Source of the DNA: JAEUUM01 sp038326165
GTDB lineage: Bacteria > Bacteroidota > Bacteroidia > Chitinophagales > Saprospiraceae
Length of the DNA stretch: 31,109 nt
Assembly (NCBI GenBank): GCA_038326165.1
Contig: JBBQJT010000042.1
Span: forward strand, 1-31,109
Direction: 5' to 3'
Shown: positions 7,270 to 15,893 of the stretch, one piece after another
How positions within the stretch are numbered: position 1 is the stretch's first letter
How the letters are laid out: each line of letters starts with the position of its first letter
The notes under the pieces: model-generated
Told to the model about the DNA's origin: nothing
The model's database searches: none
The model's input: only the letters and a program-made list of their open reading frames with translations
Position numbers and translations under genes: made by a program

Positions 7270-7300
7270 CAAAAATAGAAGTCTATTAACGAAATCCAAA
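7270..7300 (-). promoter_or_regulatory. Promoter of the HU gene (canonical Bacteroidota type)
   Basis: On the minus strand TTTG (7300-7297), exactly 19 nt, then TATTTTTG (7277-7270) fits the -33/-7 consensus TTTG-N19-TAnnTTTG. The predicted start of transcription near 7264 leaves an about 28-nt leader. This is the best consensus promoter in the window. Confidence 0.75.
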
Positions 7301-7357
7301 GCACATTGCGTTTTTTTATCATATAAATATCAATATTTATCAATATTTAGGCCTTTT

Positions 7358-7406
7358 GGCGTAAAATGAGGCAATTTATTAGGCTCAGTAACGTTAATTT
7401 TACGCC
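7358..7406. promoter_or_regulatory. Perfect 10-bp inverted repeat abutting the lipoprotein start codon
   Basis: GGCGTAAAAT at 7358-7367 is the exact reverse complement of ATTTTACGCC at 7397-7406, and the ATG of the small lipoprotein follows immediately at 7407. Just upstream ATCAATATTT is repeated in tandem (7329-7348). The repeat may be a repressor site or, if transcribed, a leader hairpin covering the translation start region. Confidence 0.5.
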
Positions 7407-7595
7407 ATGAAATCACTACTAAAAGTATTATTGATAATTTTTCCCATCATTTTGATGCCTTCATGCTCCTCTTCGAAGGAAGGATGTGAGATGAATCAAC
7501 AGGCCAAAGTGGGTAAGAACGGCGAATTGCCGACAAAAAGAGGAAAATCCTCCGTGGTACCAAAAGGTATGAAAAAGAAAATGGGCATCAAATAG
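7407..7595 (+). CDS. Small putative lipoprotein (62 aa), function unknown
   Basis: The product has a signal peptide of the lipoprotein type: a Lys near the N-terminus, a hydrophobic stretch (LLKVLLIIFPIILM), then the lipobox-like LMPSC with C20 as the lipidated residue. The mature part is short and strongly basic, ending in repeated lysines. I do not recognise a named family. Its own start, the clean signal peptide and the divergent position from HU support a real gene despite its size. Its 3' end is 1 bp from the stop of the convergent permease gene. It is probably anchored in the inner or outer membrane. Confidence 0.7.
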   Translation: MKSLLKVLLIIFPIILMPSCSSSKEGCEMNQQAKVGKNGELPTKRGKSSVVPKGMKKKMGIK

Positions 7596-7596
7596 C

Positions 7597-8703
7597 CTAT
7601 TCTAAAATTGGATCGTTCTTGGTCAGCGCATAAAGTGACATTACAGTTATGCTGATAAAAAGACCAGGCCAAATGACCAACCACCATGCTGTAGGATATT
7701 CACGGCTTTGGGCAATCAGATTCCCCCAAGTGGCAACATCGGGAGCCAATCCCAGCCCTAAAAAAGATAATCCTGCTTCAAGAATAATCACGTTTCCAAG
7801 ACTAAATATTATTCCTGTAAAAATTTGATCTCTTAAATTGGGAATGATATGGCCTAACATGAGACGCATATCACTCAATCCACTCATTTTCGCCGCTTCC
7901 AAATACGGCAGATTTGCTGTCCTTCTGGTTTCACCTCTTATTAATCTAGTCATTCCCGGCCACCTTAAAAAGGCGAGAAGAAGCACAAGTGTCAAGATAC
8001 TGACTTTGGTAAATACCAACAAAGCCAGAAATATCCACAATAGTCCTGGCAACGATTGATGAACTCCTAACAGGTAACGCACCAGATCATCGATAGGCAG
8101 AACCAAACGCTTCCATTTTAATTTAGATAGAACCCAAGTCAAGGCACTCAACAAGAGCAGCCAAGAATATGTGCCGTATTGAAAATTGAAATATGGACTC
8201 GCTACCAAGAAGTAATAGCCGACTATACCCACTGCTAGCAATATCACCAATCCCCATTTGGGGTAATGGAAACGCGAATTGCCATAGAATCCAGACAACA
8301 ATCCCAAAAATAGAGCAATGATGAGTGATAGAAGGACCGAAGAAATTGCAATAAAAAGAGTGGTTCCACTGCCAGTTATGAAAATTGCTCGCAAATCTCT
8401 GCCGTAACCATCGGTTCCCATCCAAAACTGATAAGTCGGGGACTTTAAAGTTTGACCAAGTTGAATTCCAGATTGAAAACGGAAAAGCGGATGGATTACA
8501 AACTCAGGAGGCGAAACAATCGTATCTGCTAGGAAATAACTCTTTTTGTTAAGTATTGGTACTTTCCATTTTTGATTGCGTATTTCAATTATTGGAACTT
8601 CATTGACCAATATAGGTGAAAACAGACCCATAATTAAAAGGAACCCCAGCCAAAGTTTAGCAAGTTTTTGGAAAACTGATGATATGGAGGCTTGGCTGTT
8701 CAT
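7597..8703 (-). CDS. Peptide ABC transporter permease, OppC/DppC type
   Basis: This 368-residue membrane protein belongs to the binding-protein-dependent transport permeases. GTDGYGRDL after the first membrane segment is the OppC-family signature, EAAKMSGLSDMRLMLGHIIPN is the EAA loop that contacts the ATPase, and LSFLGLGLAPDVATWGNLI is the conserved end. It would form the inner-membrane channel with the upstream OppB-type protein. Its start overlaps the OppB stop by ATGA, implying translational coupling. No ATPase gene follows; the next gene is an unrelated lipoprotein on the other strand. Confidence 0.93.
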   Translation of the reverse strand: MNSQASISSVFQKLAKLWLGFLLIMGLFSPILVNEVPIIEIRNQKWKVPILNKKSYFLADTIVSPPEFVIHPLFRFQSGIQLGQTLKSPTYQFWMGTDGYGRDLRAIFITGSGTTLFIAISSVLLSLIIALFLGLLSGFYGNSRFHYPKWGLVILLAVGIVGYYFLVASPYFNFQYGTYSWLLLLSALTWVLSKLKWKRLVLPIDDLVRYLLGVHQSLPGLLWIFLALLVFTKVSILTLVLLLAFLRWPGMTRLIRGETRRTANLPYLEAAKMSGLSDMRLMLGHIIPNLRDQIFTGIIFSLGNVIILEAGLSFLGLGLAPDVATWGNLIAQSREYPTAWWLVIWPGLFISITVMSLYALTKNDPILE

Positions 8704-10088
8704 TGACTTTGATCTGTGGTACGTGGGTCAAGTTTCTGACTTATGGCGTCAGCTAACAGTTGTGAAAGGAGGACAACAATACAATTTACCAAAACTATTC
8801 CCAAAATACAATTCCAGTCTTTTGCCAATACAGACTGATATGCCAAACGACCCAAGCCTGGAATGTTAAAGATCACCTCAATAATAAGTGCCCCGGATAG
8901 CAATGCTGGCATGATGCCTCCAAAAAACTGTATTAAGGTATAGGCATTGATTGGTATAGCATGTTGATTGAGGGCTTTATTCAGATTGAGTCCTTTCGAA
9001 ATGGCAGTTGTGAAATAAGCTGTTGACATACTTTGCAATACTCCCTTCTTAAAATGTGCAGTCAAATAAGCCATCAAGGGATAAGTCAGGCAAATAACTG
9101 GCAGCACCAAGTGCCATGCTGTGTTGAAAATAATGACCAAAAAGTTGTCGTTGGAATTTTCTATTCCCGTGCCTCCAGGGGGAAATATGGTAAATCCTCC
9201 AGTTTTGCTTGGATCAGCTAAAAATCTTATAGCCATTGAAGCGACCCAAAAGGATGGCAATACGTACATCCACAACAAGATAATATCTGCAAACTTAGAC
9301 TGGGCGTTATATTGTTTGACTGCTATTTTTTTACCCAAAACGATAGCACCAATAAAGCTGAACAACAGACTCAATGTGCCAAGTATAAAAGTCCATTTAA
9401 AAGCAGCCCATATTTTTTGCCACACTGCTGAACCATCAACTGAAGAAATGAACCCTTGGCCGCCGAACAATTGTTTGATCCAATTGTGAAACTGGCAATT
9501 TTTACCATTCCATTGCAAATGCGGAAAAAATCCAAGAGGTGCCTTCGTTGTCATCAATTCTTGGTAATCAACTGATATGTTTTTGAACTTACTTTGTAGT
9601 GAAGACGACATTTTAATAGAGCCAACAGCAGAATTGGGAGGAGCTGACATCATATCAAGGCCTGCAATAATTATCTGTTTTTTATAGGGTGTGCTATTGG
9701 GCAGGATACTTATTTCACGACAAAGATCAAGTATCTTCTTGGTGTATGCCTGTATCTTGGGCCAATCATGGCATTCCCATAAAAGCGCCTCCTGAAAAGT
9801 TCTATGAGAAAAGGGAGTAATTCTTTCAAGGGTATCAGGAACGTTGGCATGTCTCAATCCAATGTAGAAGTTTGGGACATCTAATGAATATTTATGATAA
9901 TAGCTTTTTGTTAATTGAAATTCTTGAAATGGATCTAAAGTTCTGGAGCTTGCCACCTCCGATGAATTCGAAATCAGTAACTCAATTTGACCTTCATTGG
10001 TCTTTAGCTTAATAGCAAAGAGTATCATCAGTACACTGATGAACAGTAAGAGAAATTTTGCAAGGTTTTTAATGAGCCAGGAAGGCAT
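8700..10088 (-). CDS. Peptide ABC transporter permease, OppB/DppB type, with large extracytoplasmic insert
   Basis: The C-terminal half is an OppB-type permease: an EAA-like loop (AISKGLNLNKALNQHAIPINA), several membrane segments, and the motif IIEVIFNIPGLGRLAYQSV. The first membrane segment (residues about 8-27) is followed by roughly 200 soluble-looking residues before the second, much longer than the usual OppB loop. I chose the ATG at 10088 (MPSWLIKNL) because the alternative at 10151 would overlap the binding-protein gene by 41 nt and add residues unlike OppB N-termini. The product is 462 residues against roughly 300-340 for classical OppB. Its partners are the OppC-type protein and the upstream binding protein. 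Confidence 0.88.
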   Translation of the reverse strand: MPSWLIKNLAKFLLLFISVLMILFAIKLKTNEGQIELLISNSSEVASSRTLDPFQEFQLTKSYYHKYSLDVPNFYIGLRHANVPDTLERITPFSHRTFQEALLWECHDWPKIQAYTKKILDLCREISILPNSTPYKKQIIIAGLDMMSAPPNSAVGSIKMSSSLQSKFKNISVDYQELMTTKAPLGFFPHLQWNGKNCQFHNWIKQLFGGQGFISSVDGSAVWQKIWAAFKWTFILGTLSLLFSFIGAIVLGKKIAVKQYNAQSKFADIILLWMYVLPSFWVASMAIRFLADPSKTGGFTIFPPGGTGIENSNDNFLVIIFNTAWHLVLPVICLTYPLMAYLTAHFKKGVLQSMSTAYFTTAISKGLNLNKALNQHAIPINAYTLIQFFGGIMPALLSGALIIEVIFNIPGLGRLAYQSVLAKDWNCILGIVLVNCIVVLLSQLLADAISQKLDPRTTDQSQ

Positions 10089-10110
10089 ATTTTTTGAGAC
10101 TTGCGCCCCT

Positions 10111-11850
10111 TTAATTGAAGTAATTGAGGGCAAATCCAGGTTTGATCGCACTCGCTTTGGCCTCTTTCCACTTTTTATGAATCAAAACTGGTTCTTTTGG
10201 TGCATATAGGAAAATTACAGGCTGATCTTCGTACATAATTTTTTGAAATTGCAAGTACAATTCATTCCGAATTTTTACATCTGTGGTCGTTCTAATTTTA
10301 TCAATCAAAACATCTGCAGCTGGATTGCAATATCCAACTTTATTTCCTCCTCCACCTTGCGATGTATTGCAATGCCAGAGTAAATACGGATCGTCCAAAA
10401 CAGGATTCAATCTGTTTTTTAATGGGGATATTTGGAATTTACCTAGTTTGATGTCAGCCATTACTGAGGCCATATCGCGGGCATCTAAGGTGATCTCAAT
10501 TCCTACTTTTTTCGCATTTTCTTGAAGCATTAGGCTTAATTTCTTTCCTATTTCACTGTTAGCGCCTAAGGATATGGTCAACTTTAAAGGTGTTTTTTTG
10601 CCATTGATTACATTGTCAAGGATTCCATCGCCATCACTATCTTTCCAACCAGCTGATGCCAAAATCTTGGTCGCAAAGGCTGGATCGAATTGTATTGGCT
10701 TTAGATCTTTGTTGTAATAACTTTTGCTCGGGTGAAATGGCCCCACTATCCGCTCGCCTAATCCGTCAAATAGTTCGAGTATTTGGTCCATGTTTAGAAG
10801 GTGGGATAGCGCAATTCGAAGCTTCACATCTGCCAATAAAGGATCCTTGTTGTTTAATGCAAAATAGTAATACTGAAGCGTGGTAGGCGTAAAAAAATCA
10901 TAATTATCAGTGACTGCTTTCTCTTTTTTGAGTTCAGTAAATGATGCGGGAGAAACTCCTCCGAGTGCGTCAATTGAGCCAGTTTTGAGTAGGGCTAAAA
11001 CAGCAGCTTCATCAGGTACGATCTTAAAAACAAGTTTTGAAGGATATGCGGCCAACATACTTTTATTTTGAGTGCTCTTATCACCCCACCAATTGTCTTT
11101 CTTTTTGAGCACAATTTGCTGGGAATTGGTCCAATTTTCTAACTGGTAAGGTCCACAACCGGATACTTTAGCAGGATCTCGGCTGTAAGGATTGCTTTGA
11201 AACAATTCTGCAAATTTAATCAAGTTGGTATTACTCATCAGGCCATCTATTTTCTTAATTTCAGTTAGGTCAAACAAAGAAAAATCTTTCAATAAACCTT
11301 CTGGGTCATAAATGTATTCAGGATAAACATTGATATTTCCAACCAATAAATCAGCCAAAAAGTAGTCAGACTCAGTAATGACTTGAAATTTTTGAGGGTT
11401 CTTTGGATCAACAACAACATCGCGAATGAAACCCAGTGGTGCGCGCCATTTTTCTGCGTTTACATTCGGGTTGAATGCAGCTTTTAAGGTGAACAGATAA
11501 TCATTTCCGGTTACTAAGCTCCCATCATCCCATTTCACGTTGGGCAACATTTCAAAATCATAGGATTTCATGCCTTTGTACTTCCCTTCTCTGATATTGC
11601 TTGCTGTTGGGGTAGATTTTACGAGGACAGGCGTTAGTTCCAGAGTAAATGGATCAATTTCAAGTAAGGGATAAAAAATATATTTGCATACATCATTGGC
11701 ATAGCCAGTTGATGCCAACATGATGTTGAGTCGATCGGGGTCAGCTTCCAGTATGGTGGTTACTTGAGTATTATTGGTTTTTGTATCAGTTTTACAAGCT
11801 GAAAACCAGCAGAATAATGCTAATAGGCCAATTCGGATTAGGGATTTCAT
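10111..11850 (-). CDS. Peptide ABC transporter substrate-binding lipoprotein, OppA/DppA type (SBP_bac_5)
   Basis: From the ATG at 11850 the product is 579 residues. It begins with a lipoprotein signal peptide (MKSLIRIGLLALFCWFSAC, lipid-accepting C19), followed by the extracellular solute-binding family 5 fold: PNVKWDDGSLVTGNDYLFTL, VSGCGPYQLENW, and LRIALSHLLNMDQI with the downstream GPFHPSKSYYN. It would deliver peptides or a similar solute to the two permeases encoded downstream. A 14-residue N-terminal extension (start at 11892) is open but lacks signal-peptide logic and lies upstream of the predicted transcription start, so I rejected it. Confidence 0.92.
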   Translation of the reverse strand: MKSLIRIGLLALFCWFSACKTDTKTNNTQVTTILEADPDRLNIMLASTGYANDVCKYIFYPLLEIDPFTLELTPVLVKSTPTASNIREGKYKGMKSYDFEMLPNVKWDDGSLVTGNDYLFTLKAAFNPNVNAEKWRAPLGFIRDVVVDPKNPQKFQVITESDYFLADLLVGNINVYPEYIYDPEGLLKDFSLFDLTEIKKIDGLMSNTNLIKFAELFQSNPYSRDPAKVSGCGPYQLENWTNSQQIVLKKKDNWWGDKSTQNKSMLAAYPSKLVFKIVPDEAAVLALLKTGSIDALGGVSPASFTELKKEKAVTDNYDFFTPTTLQYYYFALNNKDPLLADVKLRIALSHLLNMDQILELFDGLGERIVGPFHPSKSYYNKDLKPIQFDPAFATKILASAGWKDSDGDGILDNVINGKKTPLKLTISLGANSEIGKKLSLMLQENAKKVGIEITLDARDMASVMADIKLGKFQISPLKNRLNPVLDDPYLLWHCNTSQGGGGNKVGYCNPAADVLIDKIRTTTDVKIRNELYLQFQKIMYEDQPVIFLYAPKEPVLIHKKWKEAKASAIKPGFALNYFN

Positions 11851-11873
11851 TGGGATCAAATATTTTGTATCAG

Positions 11874-11881
11874 CAAAGATA
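11874..11881 (-). promoter_or_regulatory. Predicted -7 element of the peptide transporter operon
   Basis: TATCTTTG on the minus strand matches TAnnTTTG and lies 23 bp upstream of the ATG at 11850. It supports that start over the ATG at 11892. No good -33 element is visible. Confidence 0.45.
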
Positions 11882-11946
11882 AAAGCTTGCAAGGGAGTTT
11901 GGTATCCATCATCGTTATTCTTGAAGATTATTCATGTAGTAGGAAT

Positions 11947-12708
11947 TTATTGTTTCATGAAATTCCGGACAATTTCTAGCATTTTTTCTGGTGCATCTGC
12001 GTGTACCCAATGACCGGCATTGGCAATAGTAATCAGTTTCGCATTTGGGAAAACACTGAGGATATCTTCAAGATCGCTATCAAGAATATATTGACTGTTG
12101 CCGCCTTTAACAAAACAACTAACTCCTTCGTAAGGGCTTCCAACAATATCCTGCTTGATGTAATCGTAGTTGTTGACTATAGCTTCAAGGTTTATTTTCC
12201 AATGATACAGTCCGTCTATGTCGCGATGAAGATTTTTCATTAGAAACTGGACTGTTGTTGGTTCATTTAATTTTTCAGTTAATATATTTTCTGCTTCTTT
12301 TCGTGTAGTTAATGTAGCCAAGGGGACTGCTTGAAGGGCTTCAAAAACATGGAGGTGGCCTGAAGGATACAGTTTGGGGGCGATGTCAACGACCATCAAC
12401 CTTTCTACCAGTAGGGGATGTTCCAATGCCAGTGTCATGGCAACTTTTCCACCCATACTATGGCCCATTACAGCAGCTGAATGGATCCAATTGTCAACCA
12501 TCCATTCTGCTACATCCTCTGCCATTTCGTCCATGCGCATGCTCGTGTCATGTGGAGAGCGACCATGGTTGCGTAAGTCCAGTAGGCAAACCGTGTATTC
12601 TGAGGAGAGTTGGTTGGCAAGGGTTTGCCAGTTATCCAAGGTGCCCATTAAGCCATGAAGGATGATAATTGGAGGGCCTTGCCCTAAGATTTTAGAAAAT
12701 AGTTTCAT
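11947..12708 (-). CDS. Alpha/beta hydrolase, YbfF-like esterase
   Basis: This 253-residue protein has a complete alpha/beta hydrolase core: LHGLMGTLDNW for the oxyanion region, DLRNHGRS, the nucleophile elbow GHSMGG (S84), and the catalytic His in AGHWVHADAP (H233). The combination DLRNHGRSPH plus AGHWVHA is characteristic of the YbfF esterase group, which acts on acyl esters of small thiols or coenzyme A in vitro; the physiological substrate is unclear. It is cytoplasmic with no signal peptide. It is followed by the peptide transporter operon but separated by about 100 bp and a new promoter, and it is divergent from uvrB. Confidence 0.9.
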   Translation of the reverse strand: MKLFSKILGQGPPIIILHGLMGTLDNWQTLANQLSSEYTVCLLDLRNHGRSPHDTSMRMDEMAEDVAEWMVDNWIHSAAVMGHSMGGKVAMTLALEHPLLVERLMVVDIAPKLYPSGHLHVFEALQAVPLATLTTRKEAENILTEKLNEPTTVQFLMKNLHRDIDGLYHWKINLEAIVNNYDYIKQDIVGSPYEGVSCFVKGGNSQYILDSDLEDILSVFPNAKLITIANAGHWVHADAPEKMLEIVRNFMKQ

Positions 12709-12716
12709 AATTTACT

Positions 12717-12724
12717 CAAACATA
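12717..12724 (-). promoter_or_regulatory. Predicted -7 element of the YbfF-like gene
   Basis: TATGTTTG on the minus strand fits TAnnTTTG and lies 8 bp before the start codon, implying a very short leader. Confidence 0.35.
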
Positions 12725-12735
12725 ATAATCATTCC

Positions 12736-12766
12736 TTGGTTTCTGTTAGCAAAGGGTTTATTATTG
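12736..12766 (+). promoter_or_regulatory. Possible uvrB promoter
   Basis: TTGG at 12736-12739, a 19-nt spacer and TATTATTG at 12759-12766 give one mismatch in each element against the Bacteroidota consensus. It ends 19 bp before the uvrB ATG. I see no LexA-like palindrome, but could not search systematically. Confidence 0.3.
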
Positions 12767-12785
12767 TAACCTCATTTTTCATTTT

Positions 12786-14810
12786 ATGTCCTTTAAACTC
12801 ACTTCTAATTACAAGCCAACGGGCGACCAACCTACTGCGATTAAGCAATTGATCCATGGGTTACAAGACGGAGATCGCAATCAGGTCTTATTGGGTGTAA
12901 CTGGTTCTGGTAAAACTTTTACAGTTGCCAACGTGATTGCTAAAATGGATAGACCTACGCTTGTATTAACGCACAATAAGACTCTTACTGCACAACTGTA
13001 TGCAGAATTTAGAGAGTTTTTTCCGGATAATGCTGTAGAGTATTTTGTTTCCTACTATGATTATTACCAACCTGAGGCATACATCACTACCTCAGATACC
13101 TATATCGAAAAGGATCTTCAAATTAATCAGGAAATCGACAAATTAAGGCTCAGAGCAACATCCTCTTTGCTTTCAGGCAGACGGGATGTTATCATTGTGG
13201 CTTCTGTTTCTTGTATCTATGGTATGGGCAATCCGGAGGATTATAAAAACAGTATCATTCGGATTCAGGAAGGTCAAACCGTTTCGCGAAAGTCTTTTTT
13301 ATATTCCTTGGTACAATCACTTTATTCAAGGACTGAGGATATTCAACAAAGAGCTACCTTCCGAGTCCGAGGTGACACAGTAGAAATTAACTTGCCTTAT
13401 GCTGATTATGGCTATCAGATCATCTTTTTTGGTGAAATTATTGAAGAAATTCACCACTTTGACCCCAATACCGGACGCCGAAATGATCGGGTAAGTTTTG
13501 GGGCTATATTTCCTGCCAATCTATACATCGCACCTCGTGATAAAATTCACCAGATCATTAAAGCTATAGAAGATGAATTGTATCATCAGGAGATTTATTT
13601 TGAAAGAGAAAACCAACATATTGAGGCGCAAAGAATAAAAGAAAGGACTGCCTTAGATTTGGAGATGCTCAAGGAACTTGGGTATTGTAGTGGTGTAGAA
13701 AATTATAGCAGATACTTTGACGGCCGAAAGCCAGGCACAAGACCATTTTGTTTACTGGATTATTTTCCTGATGATTTCTTGATGTTCATTGACGAAAGCC
13801 ACGTTACTATACCTCAAATTCGTGGCATGTGGGGTGGAGATAGGGCAAGGAAAAACAATCTGATCACTTATGGATTCAGATTGCCTTCTGCCATGGACAA
13901 CCGACCATTAAATTTTGAAGAGTTCGAGAGTTTGACAAACCAAGTTGTCTATGTCAGTGCTACGCCTGGCGATTATGAATTGGGATTGACTGAGGGCGAG
14001 ATTGTTGAACAGATTATAAGACCTACTGGATTGTTGGATCCTCCTATTGAAGTAAGACCAAGTCTAAATCAAATAGATGACCTTTTAGATGAAATTTCCA
14101 ATAGGGTTAAGGTAGACGAGCGCGTACTTGTTACTACTCTTACAAAAAGGATGGCAGAGGAGTTGAGTCGCTACATGCAGCGCATCAATATTAAAGTCAA
14201 ATACATCCACTCCGAAGTGGAAACAATGGAAAGAGTGGAGATTCTCAGAGATCTTCGTTTGGGTGAAATAGATGTATTGATTGGAGTAAATCTTTTGAGG
14301 GAAGGGCTGGATCTGCCGGAAGTGTCACTTGTCGCAATTTTGGATGCTGACAAGGAAGGCTTTCTGCGAAATGATCGTTCATTGACACAAACCGCTGGAA
14401 GAGCTGCAAGAAATGTAAACGGTTTGGTCATTTTTTATGCTGATAGGGTGACTGCTTCTATGCAGAAAACCATCGATGAAACCCTTCGTAGGCGAATAAT
14501 CCAGATCAAGTATAATGAAGATAACGGTATTACTCCGCGCACGGTTATGAAGACGAAGGATGAAATACGGGCACAAAAGTCTATCTTAGATATCAGAGCA
14601 ACTGCTCCACCAAAAACCTACGTCGAATCTACTGAAATCAATGTAGCGGCGGATCCTTTGATTCAGTATCTACCAAAAGAGCAATTGGAAAAATTGATTA
14701 CGGAGACGGAAAGAAAGATGAAGGCAGCAGCAAAAGACCTTGATTTTATTACGGCAGCTCAACTGCGCGATGAAATGTTTGGCTTGAAAAAACTACTTGG
14801 AGAGCGGTAA
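12786..14810 (+). CDS. uvrB: Excinuclease ABC subunit UvrB
   Basis: This 674-residue protein is a full-length UvrB. The N-terminal helicase domain has the Walker A motif GVTGSGKT (37-44) and the beta-hairpin YYDYYQPEAY used for damage verification, FIDESH is the DExH box, and DRSLTQTAGRAARN is helicase motif VI. A C-terminal UVR domain (about 630-670, LEKLITETERKMKAAAKDLDF) contacts UvrC. It loads at lesions with UvrA and is the central factor of nucleotide excision repair. It is transcribed alone, divergent from the YbfF-like gene and convergent with the glycosyltransferase gene, whose stop is 24 bp away. Confidence 0.99.
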   Translation: MSFKLTSNYKPTGDQPTAIKQLIHGLQDGDRNQVLLGVTGSGKTFTVANVIAKMDRPTLVLTHNKTLTAQLYAEFREFFPDNAVEYFVSYYDYYQPEAYITTSDTYIEKDLQINQEIDKLRLRATSSLLSGRRDVIIVASVSCIYGMGNPEDYKNSIIRIQEGQTVSRKSFLYSLVQSLYSRTEDIQQRATFRVRGDTVEINLPYADYGYQIIFFGEIIEEIHHFDPNTGRRNDRVSFGAIFPANLYIAPRDKIHQIIKAIEDELYHQEIYFERENQHIEAQRIKERTALDLEMLKELGYCSGVENYSRYFDGRKPGTRPFCLLDYFPDDFLMFIDESHVTIPQIRGMWGGDRARKNNLITYGFRLPSAMDNRPLNFEEFESLTNQVVYVSATPGDYELGLTEGEIVEQIIRPTGLLDPPIEVRPSLNQIDDLLDEISNRVKVDERVLVTTLTKRMAEELSRYMQRINIKVKYIHSEVETMERVEILRDLRLGEIDVLIGVNLLREGLDLPEVSLVAILDADKEGFLRNDRSLTQTAGRAARNVNGLVIFYADRVTASMQKTIDETLRRRIIQIKYNEDNGITPRTVMKTKDEIRAQKSILDIRATAPPKTYVESTEINVAADPLIQYLPKEQLEKLITETERKMKAAAKDLDFITAAQLRDEMFGLKKLLGER

Positions 14811-14834
14811 ACCTCGTGATTGTTTGCGGTGCAA

Positions 14835-15893
14835 TTACAAACTTCGATAAAGTTCTAAGTATTGCTTTGCGGCTTCATGCCATGAAAACCTATCAGCATA
14901 TCGCACTAATTTTTCATGAAAAAGTGGATCCAAACGAACTGCTTCCAAGCCTAAAAGAATAGTTTCTGCCATTTGATCAGCTTCAAAATTGTCCCAATAA
15001 AAAGCAAGTTCACCTCCAATTTCAGGTAAACTGGTCATTTTAGAACAGAAAACAGGCTTTCCCATGCTCATAGCTTCTACAACCGGCAATCCAAAACCTT
15101 CACTAATGGAAGGGAATACCAATGCTGTACAGTGGGAATACAAACTCAGTTTTTCTGCTTCACTTATTTCCCCGGCAAAGTGCACGCTGTTTTCCAGTTG
15201 ATACTTTTGTGTTTCGGTATCTATTAATTTTTTATAATCTCGGTGCTGTGGTCCGGCTATGACTAAGTGAAAATCTTCAAGATAACGCATCATTTCAATC
15301 AGTACAAGCAAGTTTTTTCTTGGAGCAACTACGCCTAAGGCCAATAGATATTTGGTGTCAGGATATTTATTGGTACTTGTATAGTTAAGCTTTGTATTCA
15401 ATCCATTTCCATTGTAGATTACTGATATTTTATCCGATTGTATTTGATAATTGTCCAATAATTGCTTTCGGGTAAAGTTTGATATTGCTACGACGTGCGC
15501 TGCTCTTTCAATTTTACTTTTGAGGGCTTTGTATCTTTTATTCCTTTTTCCCTTATGAGCATTTTGCAAAAAATCTAAATCATGCACAGTGAGCAAGAAT
15601 TTCTCTGTTTTGCCGGGAGGATAAGGAGAGTCTTGATGCAATGCATGCCACACATCGAATTTATTGCGGTTATTTGTCATAAATTTATGCCAAGGCCGCT
15701 GAATGACGCAATTGATGTCATTCCCAAAAAGCTGATAATTATGCTTGGGCAAGTAATAATTTAACTCAAGATCGCTATGCGGTATCTGATTGAAGCACTT
15801 CCCTAAATGAAAGCAGAATTGACCCAAACCGGATTGCAAATTGGAAGTTTTTTCCATTTCAAGAAAAACAGATTTTATTGCTTTTCTTTCCAC
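14835..15893 (-). CDS. Glycosyltransferase family 4 (GT-B)
   Basis: This 352-residue protein is a GT4-type enzyme. The C-terminal half has LLALGVVAPRKNL (donor-domain start), AGPQHRDY, and the nucleotide-sugar motif FPSISEGFGLPVVEAMSMGKPV with its conserved Glu residues; FLLTVHDLDF and VVAISNFTRKQLLDNY mark the N-terminal domain. It would transfer a sugar during lipopolysaccharide or capsule assembly at the cytoplasmic face. I keep the start at 15893, overlapping the preceding GT2 gene by 19 nt, because KSVFLEMEKT appears to be the first beta strand. Acceptor and donor are unknown. Confidence 0.9.
   Translation of the reverse strand: MERKAIKSVFLEMEKTSNLQSGLGQFCFHLGKCFNQIPHSDLELNYYLPKHNYQLFGNDINCVIQRPWHKFMTNNRNKFDVWHALHQDSPYPPGKTEKFLLTVHDLDFLQNAHKGKRNKRYKALKSKIERAAHVVAISNFTRKQLLDNYQIQSDKISVIYNGNGLNTKLNYTSTNKYPDTKYLLALGVVAPRKNLLVLIEMMRYLEDFHLVIAGPQHRDYKKLIDTETQKYQLENSVHFAGEISEAEKLSLYSHCTALVFPSISEGFGLPVVEAMSMGKPVFCSKMTSLPEIGGELAFYWDNFEADQMAETILLGLEAVRLDPLFHEKLVRYADRFSWHEAAKQYLELYRSL

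Noticed and set aside
7329..7348. Two tandem ATCAATATTT units as part of a replication-origin or CRISPR-like array
   Set aside because: There are only two copies in an AT-rich promoter region; too few to support either idea.
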